Of a DNA stretch of 15,803 nucleotides, positions 1-13,195 are shown in pieces. The stretch is from NCBI RefSeq assembly GCF_000611645.1, contig NW_014012774.1:1-15803 (forward strand). The letters run 5' to 3'. The notes under the pieces were generated by a model that was not told where the DNA came from, did no database searches, and saw only the letters and a program-made list of their open reading frames with translations. Every line of letters begins with the position of its first letter. Positions within the stretch are counted from its first letter, which is position 1. This DNA is from Monoraphidium neglectum. Its lineage: Eukaryota; Chlorophyta; Chlorophyceae; Sphaeropleales; Selenastraceae. The translations under genes were made by a program, and so were the position numbers.

Positions 1-421
1 ATGCGCATAGTAAAAAGGTGGCACAGCCCGCCTTCGTAAATTGCTTTGATCTCCTGGCACCATGCGCGCAGGGAAGGGCAGGGCGATGGGTGCCAGCAGG
101 GATCTGGCCGGCACCACGCGCCTGCGCTTGGCCCTGAGGGCTGGTTGCCAAATTATGCTGGGTTGACAACGGCAAACATGGCCGCGGTGGGGGCCACAAG
201 CGCCCAGGCAACGAGGAGCGGAGCGGGAACACACCGGCATGGCCCATCAGGTGCAGCGCCCCATAGCCAAGACGTATGCATCTCGCGCAGCACGGCCCAC
301 GCACCAATCAGAAAATCCTAACACGTAGATGGAAGGGAAGCCCAATCCGATCCAGTAAACAGCAACACAACAATGGCAGGTTGCTGTATGACGGCAGGCG
401 TGTTGGCCAGCCAGGGCGGTG

Positions 422-426
422 TGTAA
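422..426 (+). promoter_or_regulatory. Possible TGTAA polyadenylation motif
   Basis: TGTAA is the usual polyadenylation signal of chlorophycean algae. A second copy lies at 672-676. No coding region upstream is visible in the window, so this is only a hint of a gene ending off the left edge. A five-base motif is easily found by chance. Confidence 0.15.
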
Positions 427-671
427 CTGCTTCCCAGAGCTTTGGCCTGTGGCCAGCGCCAGCACAGCGAATGCGGAGGAAACACTCTCGGGGCAACTGC
501 ATGCGGCTAAACCAAGTCGTCGGCCGCGACACAGTGCGGATGACGGGGGCAGGGGGGAGACTCGCGCCTTCAAAGGAGAGTGTCCAGAGGACACAGCTGG
601 CGGGGTGAGGGACCAACGGCTTGGCCGGCCGCAGAGCGTTCAATGCAGCAGCAGCACGCTCGATGCAATGA

Positions 672-676
672 TGTAA
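672..676 (+). promoter_or_regulatory. Possible TGTAA polyadenylation motif (second copy)
   Basis: Same motif and orientation as the copy at 422-426. No supporting gene can be seen to its left inside the window. Confidence 0.15.
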
Positions 677-1342
677 GCAAAGCGACGGCCAGTAGCCGCC
701 ACACAATCGACCTCTCAACCGCTCCTGCAGCTGCTGTGCCACAAGGTTACGAGGCGATAATGCTGGGGCCTTTGATTGCCGCCAGCCTAGGGGACGCGTC
801 ACAGGGGTTGGAATGAGCCATGCGGAAATGGGGTCGCGCACGGTTATGAGCCGGTCGGCCCAAGCCTGCACCCCATAGGTGCCCCCTCAAGTCACTCTCG
901 CACACTACTTCCCGTAGCGGTTGGCAGAAACTTGTCTGCTGCGGCCCAAGGTCCAGGAGCACGCAAAGCAGCACTCGGAAGCGGGTGGAGGTTGGGCCCA
1001 AAGTGGGGGCTCGGAGGCGTGTTGACAGCGGTTGCCCAGACTGGTGCATGGGGGTGACGGCTTTCCTGTGTCGCACGGGTCCTTTCCCGGTGGCGTGTTG
1101 CAATGTTCAAAGGCAAGTATGCCTGAGTGTGTGGTTGGGGGGTGGGTGCACTCGCGTGCGGTCTTGCATATGCAAAGTTGCTCCGAATTCCCTCATGTGT
1201 GCGTCAAACAAGCGCACAACCGCGGCTCGCAGGACGCAGTGAAGGATGTGCCCCCGCCGACCCAGACAAGGGGTGGCAGAGTGGCCAGGGGGGGGGCAGG
1301 GCAGTCAGTGCCCACGCGCCCTCCCACACGCATGTGGATGAG

Positions 1343-1367
1343 GTTGGATCAACTTCGTTGGATCAAC
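1343..1367. repeat. 11-bp direct repeat with 3-bp spacer
   Basis: GTTGGATCAAC occurs at 1343-1353 and again at 1357-1367, separated by TTC. It is exact but short. It may be a local slippage duplication, and no function can be assigned. Confidence 0.6.
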
Positions 1368-2213
1368 GCAAATCAAACGTCTCTCCTAATTCACTGCTAA
1401 ATCGACTTTGGCAAACCCCTCGAGGAAAATAGAAAGTGTCGCCCCCTGCTGCTTCACGCTTGCTGCTGCCAGCCGGGCCAGGGCAAGAAGGCCGCCCAGC
1501 AGGCGCAGCACGTGCGTGCACACATTTGATGATGCATGTGCACACGTCTTGCCAGGGGGCCACGTTCGCGCTGACTGCGTCGGCAGCGAGTTGTCCAGCA
1601 TCCAAGTCTGCCGCGCGCTTGTGAGCGCAAGGGCGGGCTTATTTGCGGATCATGGGAGCGGTGCTCGCGTCTCCCTCGGGGCGACACGCTCGATGGCTCA
1701 GAAAAATGACAATCAAAGCATTGGTGCAGGATGGAGTTGACGAGCCCCCCGAACAGCGTTGCCAGACGTTCGTTCGTCGGGCATCTTTGCGGGCCAGGGG
1801 CGGCGCTCTGGGTAGAGGAATCGCCAGCCTGTGCCGCAGGGGCACCGGGCCACCCGTGCAAGGTGTGTTGTTGTGGTGGTATGGTCTGTTCATGGGTCTC
1901 ACGGCTAGGGTTTTTGTCAACGTGCGGCACACCCACAAGAAAACAGGAGCGCTGTCAAGGGGCCCATATGGGCACTGTGCTGTAGACGACAACGCCCTGC
2001 CAAGCGCAAACGCAGGCAAGGCCACACGCGCTCCCGCCTTGGGGACAGCCGGGCGTGGCCCCGTCGCAACGCGAGGCGTGGGTGACAGGGATAAGACAAG
2101 TGACAAGAAGTGGGCGGCTGTGCAGCCGTATCACGAGTCACATGACAGGCAATCGGGTTTGCTGCTTGTGGGGGACTTGGCAAGCCGTGGTGAGCATGGC
2201 TGTCCGCAGTGTG

Positions 2214-3659
2214 TCAGGCTGCCCAGCCAACGCGCGCCGCCGCATTCAGGGGCGGCACGGCGCCGCCAATCATCGGCACAAACGCGCGCGGAGGCAGCCC
2301 AGGTCCGAACGCGCCCGCACCGAGCGGGCCGTGCTGGGCAGACGCGCTCTCGGGGCGCGTTGAGAAGCCCGGCAGTGGTGCGCAATCAACGCGCGGCGAC
2401 GGCGGCGGCGATGCGCAGGCCGTATAGATGGTGGCGCCGACGGCAGTGTCCACGCCCGTGGCGTCGCCCTTGAGGCAGCGGCTGGCGGCCGGCGGGGCGT
2501 TCAGGCGCTTGGCGCGGGCGGCGGCCTGCTCGGCGGCGTGGCGCTGCGGGAGTGGTGGGAACGGGATGTGACATGGTGTCGAAGCATGTCGGTGGGTAAA
2601 GGGTCCTGTGCGACAGGCGCAGCATGCACGCTCCTTGGGGCTGCATTGCAGCTGCGCCTGCGGAACCCCTGCGCGCGGGGCCCGGTTTTGCAGACCCGAC
2701 GTGGAAGTCCACCCCACCCCAGGGCCCCCAGGGGCCCCACACAGCAGAGGTCCCTGCCCCACCTGAAGCGTCTCTCCCCACTGGCTACGGCCCTCCATGG
2801 CACCTGCCCGCGCCGAGGATGCCGCCAGGGGTGTAACAGGCGGCATGCGCTGCTCTCCGGACTGCGCTGCGCACACCGCTGCGGCGGTACCGGTCGCGGC
2901 CAGGCCGTCGGCGGTGCGCTTGCGGCAGCATATGCCGCCACTGGTGCCAGTGATGCACTCGCGGCCCATCAGTGGCATCTTCAGCACGCTGCCATTGACA
3001 CGGCGCACAAAGCGCTCTGGGCCCTGGGCAGATACGCTCAGGGCACCCAGGTTGGTCCGCGGCACGCCGAGCTGCGCAAAAGATGCACCGACGACCTGAT
3101 CCGCTGCCCAGATGGCCTGACAAGAAGGCGTGGCTGGCCCCACGTCAAAGCAGGGCGAATCGAGGTCCTGAGGGCCCAGGTCGTCGGCGCCGCCACCGAA
3201 CAGTAACGAGTCCAGAGACAGGACGGCCCCGGAGCTGCAGTTGCTGCCACTTTCGATGATGGCATTGTCATCCACTTTAGCCAAGCCGCAGGCAGCATAT
3301 GCCGCGCGGGAGAGAGTCATCTGGACAGGGCGGGCTTTTTGATCTGCGTGAGGCGTGCACAAGGGGAGTGGCAATCAGTGATGATGATGTATTTTCGGCT
3401 CATACCTACAAGAGAACCACGCTACGCCGCGCGGACTGCAGGATCGCGGGACTGCACCGTTTGGCTAGCAAGGCAAGCTGAGAGTTAAACAACGATCAGC
3501 TGAGACAATAGGGACGGTATGGCCCATCATACAGGTGTGTTGGACGGCCTGCTGGGCGGCCGCGCGGGGTGGCCCGTTTGGGCCACTGCGCGCGGGTCCT
3601 CTCTCACCTTGTATGACCTCGCGAAGGACACGCAGGGCAGCGGAATATTGCAGGTAATT
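2214..3659 (-). CDS. Unrecognised protein, at least three exons, 5' end unresolved
   Basis: I do not recognise the family. Proposed exons are 3659-3608, 3343-2763 and 2543-2214 (TGA stop), with introns 3607-3344 (donor GTGAGA, acceptor CACGCAG) and 2762-2544 (donor CAG|GTGGGG, C-rich tract then CCCGCAG). Phases agree at both junctions, giving 320 residues plus an unknown N-terminus. The first join gives the helix-like YSAALRVLREVIQ followed by DQKARPVQMTLSRAAYAA. The middle part (residues about 40-180) has scattered cysteines, including SGSNC, DSPC, PSCQ, GREC and GGICC. The exon 2/3 join gives an Ala/Arg-rich helix-like stretch (TLQ then RHAAEQAAARAKRLN), followed by a Pro/Gly/Ala-rich tail. 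If ATG 3320 is the start, the protein would be 295 residues. The cysteines could suggest an exported protein, but no signal peptide is seen. The antisense frame 2538-3206 is also open, so the strand is likely rather than certain. Confidence 0.45.
3560..3595. repeat. GC-rich inverted repeat (hairpin)
   Basis: The two arms, 3560-3575 and 3580-3595, pair over 16 positions with one mismatch and one G-T wobble around a four-base loop (GTTT on the plus strand). It lies inside the proposed first intron of the minus-strand gene, about a dozen bases after its donor site at 3607. Transcribed from either strand it should fold strongly. The role is unknown, and in such GC-rich DNA it may be fortuitous. 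Confidence 0.6.
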
Positions 3660-4145
3660 CTATTCAGCTCTTAGCTAGACACGGACTGGCGGTGTGGGTG
3701 ACGATTCTTGTCGAAGGCCGCTGCGATTGGGTGGTTTATCCTCGGTAAGCTGCGGGAATCTGTTTGTTAGCATCAAAACGATGATCAAGACTCCATGGAC
3801 ACGGTGTGAAGGGACGCCGCTTTTGGTCGGTGATAGCGAACCCCCCAGCTTCCGCGTGACGCATGGTTGGCAACAGCGGCAAGGCGGATGATGCAGCACT
3901 CCGGTGAAAGGGTGTCCTTGGCACATAAATGCCTTTGATCTAAACCCTTCTGCGACTCATCCGCCCTTCATGGGACGCGTCTCAAGATGCCCCTCGCTTC
4001 CTCACACTCCATGCCGTCACGCACGCACACTCAACCTCCCCTGCCCGCGATACATCCAAACATGTGCCATGCCCCCGCACTGGCATCTAAAACACCTTTG
4101 TTGCCGCACAAAAATTTGTGTGTTGTGAGTCGCCTTATTGTGGTC

Positions 4146-4150
4146 TTACA
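4146..4150 (-). promoter_or_regulatory. TGTAA polyadenylation motif (distal)
   Basis: Minus-strand TGTAA about 170 bases beyond the stop codon at 4322. It is the second candidate signal for the PH/polyQ transcript. Confidence 0.35.
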
Positions 4151-4233
4151 TGCGCCATCGGAAGGGCCATCCAGCAGCAGCAGACCAGAGGCACGGCCAC
4201 TGCACCGACACTTTCAGCCCCCCAGAACATATC

Positions 4234-4238
4234 TTACA
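4234..4238 (-). promoter_or_regulatory. TGTAA polyadenylation motif (proximal)
   Basis: Minus-strand TGTAA about 85 bases beyond the TGA stop at 4322-4324. The spacing and orientation suit a chlorophycean 3' UTR, and the motif supports the end of the gene model. Confidence 0.45.
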
Positions 4239-4321
4239 TCTGACATGCTGTGCCTTGAAGCCGCCGCTGCCAAAGGCGCTGCCCGCCATACTTCCTGTGT
4301 CACACACGGTGTGTGCGTACC

Positions 4322-9024
<4,703 letters not shown>

Positions 9025-9693
9025 ATCATCATACTTCTAGAACATTACGTCCTGATGCGTCCTGGATGCGCCCTTCAGAGTTCGCGACCCATGGGCTCGC
9101 CTTCATGCAGGGCTTGCATCATCGATCAAATGCGATGTTAATGCAGGAATACAACGAAATTTGAACTCTTTGAACATTATGGTAGTGTTGTGCTTCCGCA
9201 TGAGAGTTGCCATGGGTGATGCGCAGTCAAGGCAGTCAACCAAACACGACAGGCATACTTGCAACCCTGGGTACTTGCAAGACAGTAAGACATAGGGCAG
9301 CAAAAGCCACTCTGCGAACCTGCACATACCACCCAGATTGCAGATACTATGTTAACCCACACGTGGCATAGTTGCATGATCAGATGGCGGGCGGGTGCTG
9401 GCCTGCTACCGTAAACCACTCTTACATACATGTATATGATGCACTACAGCAGCACGCTCCTGTGTGTGTGTCGGCCATGCAGAAAAACAGGGCCACGCCC
9501 AATGGGATCTGAAAGTGAGGAAGAAACAATGCAAAGCATGGGTCAGCAAAATCAACCGAACAACCACGTCAAATACTGTACAGCCATCCCAATGAATGCA
9601 TGGGGATGAACAAGTTATTCAACAATCAAGTTGACAAAGCAGAGTGAAGTGCATCCCAACAGAAAGGCCGTCCGACCCACGTTGGACGCGCCA
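9025..9693. other. Intergenic region between two minus-strand genes
   Basis: The right part should be the 3' UTR of the MSI1-like gene, with a minus-strand TGTAA at 9422-9426. The left part should be the promoter and 5' UTR of the PH/polyQ gene. Composition is less GC-rich than in the genes. Short open frames here show no domain or splice support. Confidence 0.55.
9422..9426 (-). promoter_or_regulatory. TGTAA polyadenylation motif
   Basis: Minus-strand TGTAA about 270 bases after the TAG stop of the MSI1-like gene. It is the only one found between that stop and the next gene downstream. Confidence 0.4.
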
Positions 9694-11666
9694 CTACCGC
9701 ACTTTCCCAAGCCCCACTGACAGCGCCAGCGGCTCCCACAGCTGCAGCACAGGCGCCTCGGTTAGCTTGGACTTGCCGCCACCGCCGCCGTCCCTATCAC
9801 CGCCGCCGTCGCCGTCGCTGCCGTCCTCTATTGGAACCTCCATTGGCGCCCGCCCCAGCGACGCCACCATCCAGGGGCGCTCAGGGTTCCAGGCCAGCCC
9901 CTCGCATAGACTGAGGCCTGCATGTAGAAACAGCAGGCCGGCAGGAACGCCGCTGCCACCCGCCACCCGTCTCAAGTGCTGCCTGACCCGTTCGCTGCAC
10001 GTGTCGGCTGGGCCAACGCCCTTGTGATGGGGCGCCGCCTGCTTGCGAGCCCGCTGTCTACTGGCCGGCGCCCCCTCCGGACCCGTCTGGCCGCCGCCAG
10101 CCACTCCCTCGACCTCAACGGCACCGCCTGGGCCATTTGCCCCCGTCGCCGCTGCCTGCGCCACATCCCAGACCGACACAAACCCATCGTCCCTGCCACA
10201 CGCCGCCACCACGCCCGCCCTACTCGCCGCCCACTCCACCTGCGCCACCGCGCCTGCATGCTGCCGGCGCGCCAGCAACGCGTGGCCGGGGCGCCGCGTG
10301 TCCACCACGTACAGGGCGCCCTCGCCGCCACCAGCGGCGATGAGGTGGCTGCCGGGGCGTGGTTCCCACTGCAGGCAATCCAGCGCCTCTCCGCGGCTGC
10401 ACTGGAATAGCAGCGCGCTGCCGCCGCCGCCGCTGCCGCCGCCACCACTGCCACCCTGCCGCCAGTCGTGCAGCCGCACAGCGCCGTCGTCGCCCGCGGT
10501 TGCAAACGCGCCGCCGCCGTCAGGGCCGCAGGTCACGTCGTTGGCGCCGCTGGCTGCGGCATGGCCAGAGGGCAGTGTCGCCAGCGGCGCGAGCCGAGCC
10601 GCACCCTCTGCCGCTCGGCCGGTGTCCCACACGCACACGACGCCGCCTCGGACGGCTCCGCCCCCGCTGCAGCCGCTGGCGCCACTGCCGGCCGCTAGCA
10701 GTGTGCGTCCGCCAGGCCCCGGGTCCCAGCAGAGGCCAAAGCCGCCCCCTGACCGGCCCTCCAGCACGCAATCGGGGTTGAAGCCCTCAGCGCTGCCCTC
10801 CAAGCCGTCGTCGGAGACCTCCTGCTCCTCCCCCGCTCCCTCGTCCTCACCACTCGCACCGGCCTCCGCCTCTGCATCATGCATAGGCTCGTCGCCCGTG
10901 CTCGCCGCTGCGCCCATGCCGCGCCACTGCCGCCCCTGTTGCTGCTCCCGACTGCCGCCATTGGCGGTGCTGGCAGAGAGCCCCAAGCGCCGCCGCTGCG
11001 CAGCCCTGCTGAAGAGGAAGACGTCGCCGCAGTCGCTGGTGGTGGCGATGATGTCATCGCTGCCGGGCATAAGGGCGGCGCGGTTGACATCATGGGGGCC
11101 ATGGGGGATGCGCTGGGTTGGATAAGGGGTCCCCGGGCGGGTGGGCGGGCGGGTGGATATCAGGAAGTCGAGGGTGAGAGCGTGGGTTTGGCTTAGAGCA
11201 TGCACAATGACAGTTCCTGGAAGCGCTTTCGGTGCAGTGAGCAGGGAAGCGGGGGTCGAAAGCACAGCCACGAGACTTGAGGAATGCGCCCCCAACACCC
11301 AGATAACCAGCTGAAACACACCTCTAGCACTTCCAGGTCTGGCGGGATGCTCGGGTAGGGCCCCTGCTGCGAAGGCAGCGCATACAGGCTAGGCAACAGC
11401 GCCCCCAGCACCAGCAACCAGCAGCCAATTGGTGGTGCGCCGCCCTCCTCTTCCTGCTCCTCGTGCCGCGTGCCGACCAGCAGGCGCTGGCGCACCATCG
11501 GTGGAGAGCCTCCCGCATCCTCGACGCCAGGTAGCCACCGGACGGTCAGGGCGTCGCGCGGCAGCATGCGGTGCAGCATCGTCGCATACAGCGTCGAAAC
11601 AGCGCTGCGCCGCCATACAGCATGCATGCCGGCCGCGGCCCTAAGATCGACATCCTCTGTGCTCAT
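9694..11666 (-). CDS. MSI1/RBBP4-like WD40 histone-binding protein, divergent
   Basis: Two exons: 11666-11322 (ATG, 115 codons) and 11112-9694 (TAG), joined in phase 0 (GAG|GTGTGT ... CCAACCCAG), 587 residues. The N-terminus (WRRSAVSTLYATMLH, then LTVRWLPG, residues about 18-47) matches the H4-binding helix and first strands of the MSI1/RBBP4 family. The next family signature is split by the intron (LERIPHGPHDVNRAALMP, then IIATTSDCGDVFLF). WD-like blades follow, ending CVWDTG (275-280), RLHDWR (328-333), YVVDTR (383-388), VSVWDV (427-432) and LQLWEPL (571-577). LLFLHAG and WNPERPW correspond to the family's last blade. Such proteins are histone-binding subunits of CAF-1, PRC2 and deacetylase complexes in the nucleus. 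Usual length is about 400-450; the excess is an acidic insert (about 185-217), Gly/Ser linkers (334-346) and a C-terminal acidic/Gly loop. Divergence is high; it could be nearer the MSI4/FVE branch than MSI1. Confidence 0.85.
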
Positions 11667-11959
11667 CGTGCAGTGGACATAGCACGTTGGCGCGAAGTGC
11701 GAGATCTTTGTGCCAGATCCTAGACGCTGTTGCCAACCAGGGTTTCGGAGGTTATATGCGGCTTTATCTTATCGTCGAGCATGGGTAATGTCATGGCAAG
11801 TCCCTGCAGTCCCAACCTGACGGGCCAGGTCACGACTCAAAACGTTTGGTGCAGGACACACGGCATGATTGCAATTGCATCCCCACAGCGGTACATGAAC
11901 AATCACATGAAACTATTTGTATATGTATCTCGCACCACCGCAAGCAGGCTCACAGCATC
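11667..11959. promoter_or_regulatory. Divergent promoter region
   Basis: This 293-bp gap separates the start codons of the minus-strand MSI1-like gene and the plus-strand small secreted protein, so it must contain both promoters and 5' UTRs. A/T-rich candidates are CATATAACC on the minus strand near 11752-11760 and GTATATG on the plus strand near 11919-11925, 35 bases before the plus-strand ATG. Neither is proven. Confidence 0.4.
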
Positions 11960-12674
11960 ATGACATTGTTCCGCCTGTCGGCAAGATTGGCCGTTGCGCT
12001 CCTGCTGGCGGCGCTCCTGATGGCAAGGGTCGCTGAGGCCCAGGAATGCGCCAGGGCTACTTCCAGTAGCACATGCCCGGCAGGTGAGGGGCGGAGCGGC
12101 ACGAATACCGTACGATCCTCCGAGCCAGGCGCGGTCGGCCTCAACGGTCGAGCCCATCTCAAACTGCCGGCTCGGGCGTTGACAACCAGGACAGCTCCTG
12201 CAACCAAGCAGGCCGCGACATGTGCACCTAATGCTTGACATGCAACGGAGGTTACCAAATGGCTTCCAACATTTGCACGCCACGCCTGGGCCCTCAGCTG
12301 GTGGCGCGGCGGGCTGGCTGCGGGTGCATCGGCCTTTGGCTGGTAGTGTGAGAAGCCCGGCAGTAAGGCAAAAAAAAGGGTTGAGTGCTTGCAGCATTTG
12401 CTGCGGCCCCTTGCGCTCCTTGCTTATTCACCCCGTATTTCATTGCACCACCCCCGCAGTTGGCTGCCGCTGGGCCGCCGGGCGCTGCGTGCCCTTCAGC
12501 ACCACGACCCATGCCGGCGCAGGGCGTGGCGGGGCATCGCCGCCCGCCGCGGTGTGCCGCGACCTCGACTCATCCGACGCCTACTTCTCCCGCGCCCTGG
12601 GCTGCGGCGGCAGGCGGCGGCGCCTTGCAGCGCGGCAGGGCACGCAGCTGCCGCGCCGCGCGCCGGCGCTCTGA
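11960..12674 (+). CDS. Small secreted six-cysteine protein, two exons
   Basis: Exon 1 is 11960-12083 and exon 2 is 12460-12674 (TGA). The intron 12084-12459 has donor CAG|GTGAGG and acceptor CCCCCGCAG, and the split codon is restored in phase, giving 112 residues. Residues 1-27 form a clear signal peptide: Met, basic residues, the core LAVALLLAALLMA, and likely cleavage after AEA. The mature part of about 85 residues begins QECARATSSSTCPA, then across the splice VGCRWAAGRCVPFS, then AAVCRDL and ALGCGG, six Cys in all, and ends in an Arg-rich tail. The Cys-Pro-x-x-Gly-Cys-x-Trp...Cys spacing recalls small disulphide modules of algal extracellular proteins, but I cannot name a family. Export is well supported; function is unknown. 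No TGTAA was found after the stop, so the 3' end is less secure. The intron contains a second Cys-rich segment (separate entry). Confidence 0.55.
12177..12280 (+). pseudogene. Cysteine-rich segment with in-frame stop, inside an intron
   Basis: Read in one plus-strand frame, the segment gives DNQDSSCNQAGRDMCT, a TAA stop, then CLTCNGGYQMASNICT. Apart from the stop, the cysteine spacing (C-x7-C, then C-x2-C-x2-GY-x6-C) resembles GCC2/furin-like or EGF-like extracellular repeats. It lies wholly inside the intron of the small secreted protein gene. It may be a decayed exon, an exon with a different boundary, or chance. The TAA could also belong to a branch-point-like CTAAT. Confidence 0.3.
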
Positions 12675-12846
12675 GGGAGATTTCGATGATACCCCTCTTT
12701 GCCGCTCCGATGAGCGGGGATGCGCAGGGCTGCAGAGAGACGAGAGGGTGCCACAAGCGAGGCTGCAAAGGGTTGCCTGCACGGCGGTGTGCTGCAAATG
12801 CACACGCGGCACACGACACAACGCGCTGAAGCAGGGCGCGCAATAG

Positions 12847-12854
12847 TATATAAG
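12847..12854 (+). promoter_or_regulatory. TATA box candidate
   Basis: TATATAAG is a strong match to a plant-type TATA box within GC-rich surroundings. It reads best on the plus strand. Initiation would be expected near 12875-12885, upstream of the candidate exons at 13009 and 13131, which suggests a small extra plus-strand transcription unit. The ATG at 12865 is too near the box to be an ordinary start. Confidence 0.3.
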
Positions 12855-13008
12855 CCACGCCAGCATGGGCAGCCGCGGCGCAGCGCGTCGGCCAAGCCCT
12901 CCGGGCCGACCCGTCTGCGTTGGCGCAAACCGCTGTGCTGTGGCAAAATGTTTGTGTACTCCTGGGCATAATCATATTGTATTGAGCTCTGCTTGTTTTT
13001 GTGCACAG

Positions 13009-13195
13009 CTGGCCACAGTCCAGGGGCAGACGAAGGTATGTATGCGGCTGGCAAATATTTCGGTTGAGCCCAAACCTGCCGTGCCTCAGCGGCTGGTTTG
13101 AACCCCTGACTCTATCACTATTTCTGACAGCTGTTGTGGAGAGGGCATTGCAACAAGATCTGGATTCAAAACTTTGGTTACTCAGCCAGCAATAG
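13009..13195 (+). CDS. Candidate 3' exons of a small unknown gene
   Basis: Two plus-strand segments have unusually good splice context. The 27-nt segment 13009-13035 follows a pyrimidine-rich tract ending GTGCACAG and is followed by GTATGT. The 95-bp intron 13036-13130 ends with a CTGAC branch-like site and TTTCTGACAG. Joined in the frame that starts one base into a codon, they read GHSPGADE, then AVVERALQQDLDSKLW and LLSQQ, with a TAG stop at 13193-13195. The text looks protein-like (a charged helix), but no family is recognised, the upstream exon is not identified and no TGTAA follows. The small unit could start after the TATA box at 12847. Confidence 0.25.

Larger units (their letters stand above)
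1..2213. other. Non-coding or unassigned left flank
   Basis: No reading frame in these 2.2 kb shows a recognisable domain or a convincing exon chain on either strand. Visible items are two plus-strand TGTAA motifs (422-426 and 672-676), a mixed GC-rich and moderate-GC composition, an 11-bp direct repeat at 1343-1367, and a poly-G run near 1290. The TGTAA motifs would fit the 3' UTR of a plus-strand gene ending to the left of the window. The segment just left of 2214 should include the 3' UTR of the minus-strand gene at 2214-3659, but I found no minus-strand TGTAA there. Confidence 0.5.
3660..4321. other. Intergenic region with 3' UTR of the PH/polyQ gene
   Basis: The right part should be the 3' UTR of the minus-strand PH/polyQ gene, which stops at 4322; two minus-strand TGTAA motifs lie at 4234-4238 and 4146-4150. 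The left part should hold the promoter and possibly a first exon of the minus-strand gene at 2214-3659. Minus-strand frames around 3740-3925 are open for 60-80 codons, but I could not join any of them in phase to the exon at 3659. Confidence 0.45.

Noticed and set aside
1643..2473. 276-codon plus-strand open frame
   Set aside because: The first half looks mildly protein-like, but the second half is Arg-rich antisense of the last exon of the minus-strand gene at 2214-3659. No recognisable motif. Not called, but transcript data could change this.
10043..11125. 360-codon plus-strand open frame rich in Pro and Ser
   Set aside because: Antisense of the MSI1-like WD40 exon, whose minus-strand reading shows clear family motifs.
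12231..12233. TAA read as glutamine (variant genetic code)
   Set aside because: Some ulvophyte algae read TAA/TAG as Gln, which would open the Cys-rich intron segment. But the other gene models here run cleanly to ordinary stops, Gln tracts use CAG/CAA, and one case is not evidence. Decay or intron position is simpler.
13040..13120. tRNA-like T-arm motif (GGTTTGAACCCC)
   Set aside because: The flanking bases do not form the T stem, and no acceptor, D or anticodon arms could be drawn. The segment fits better as an intron with clear GT and AG ends.
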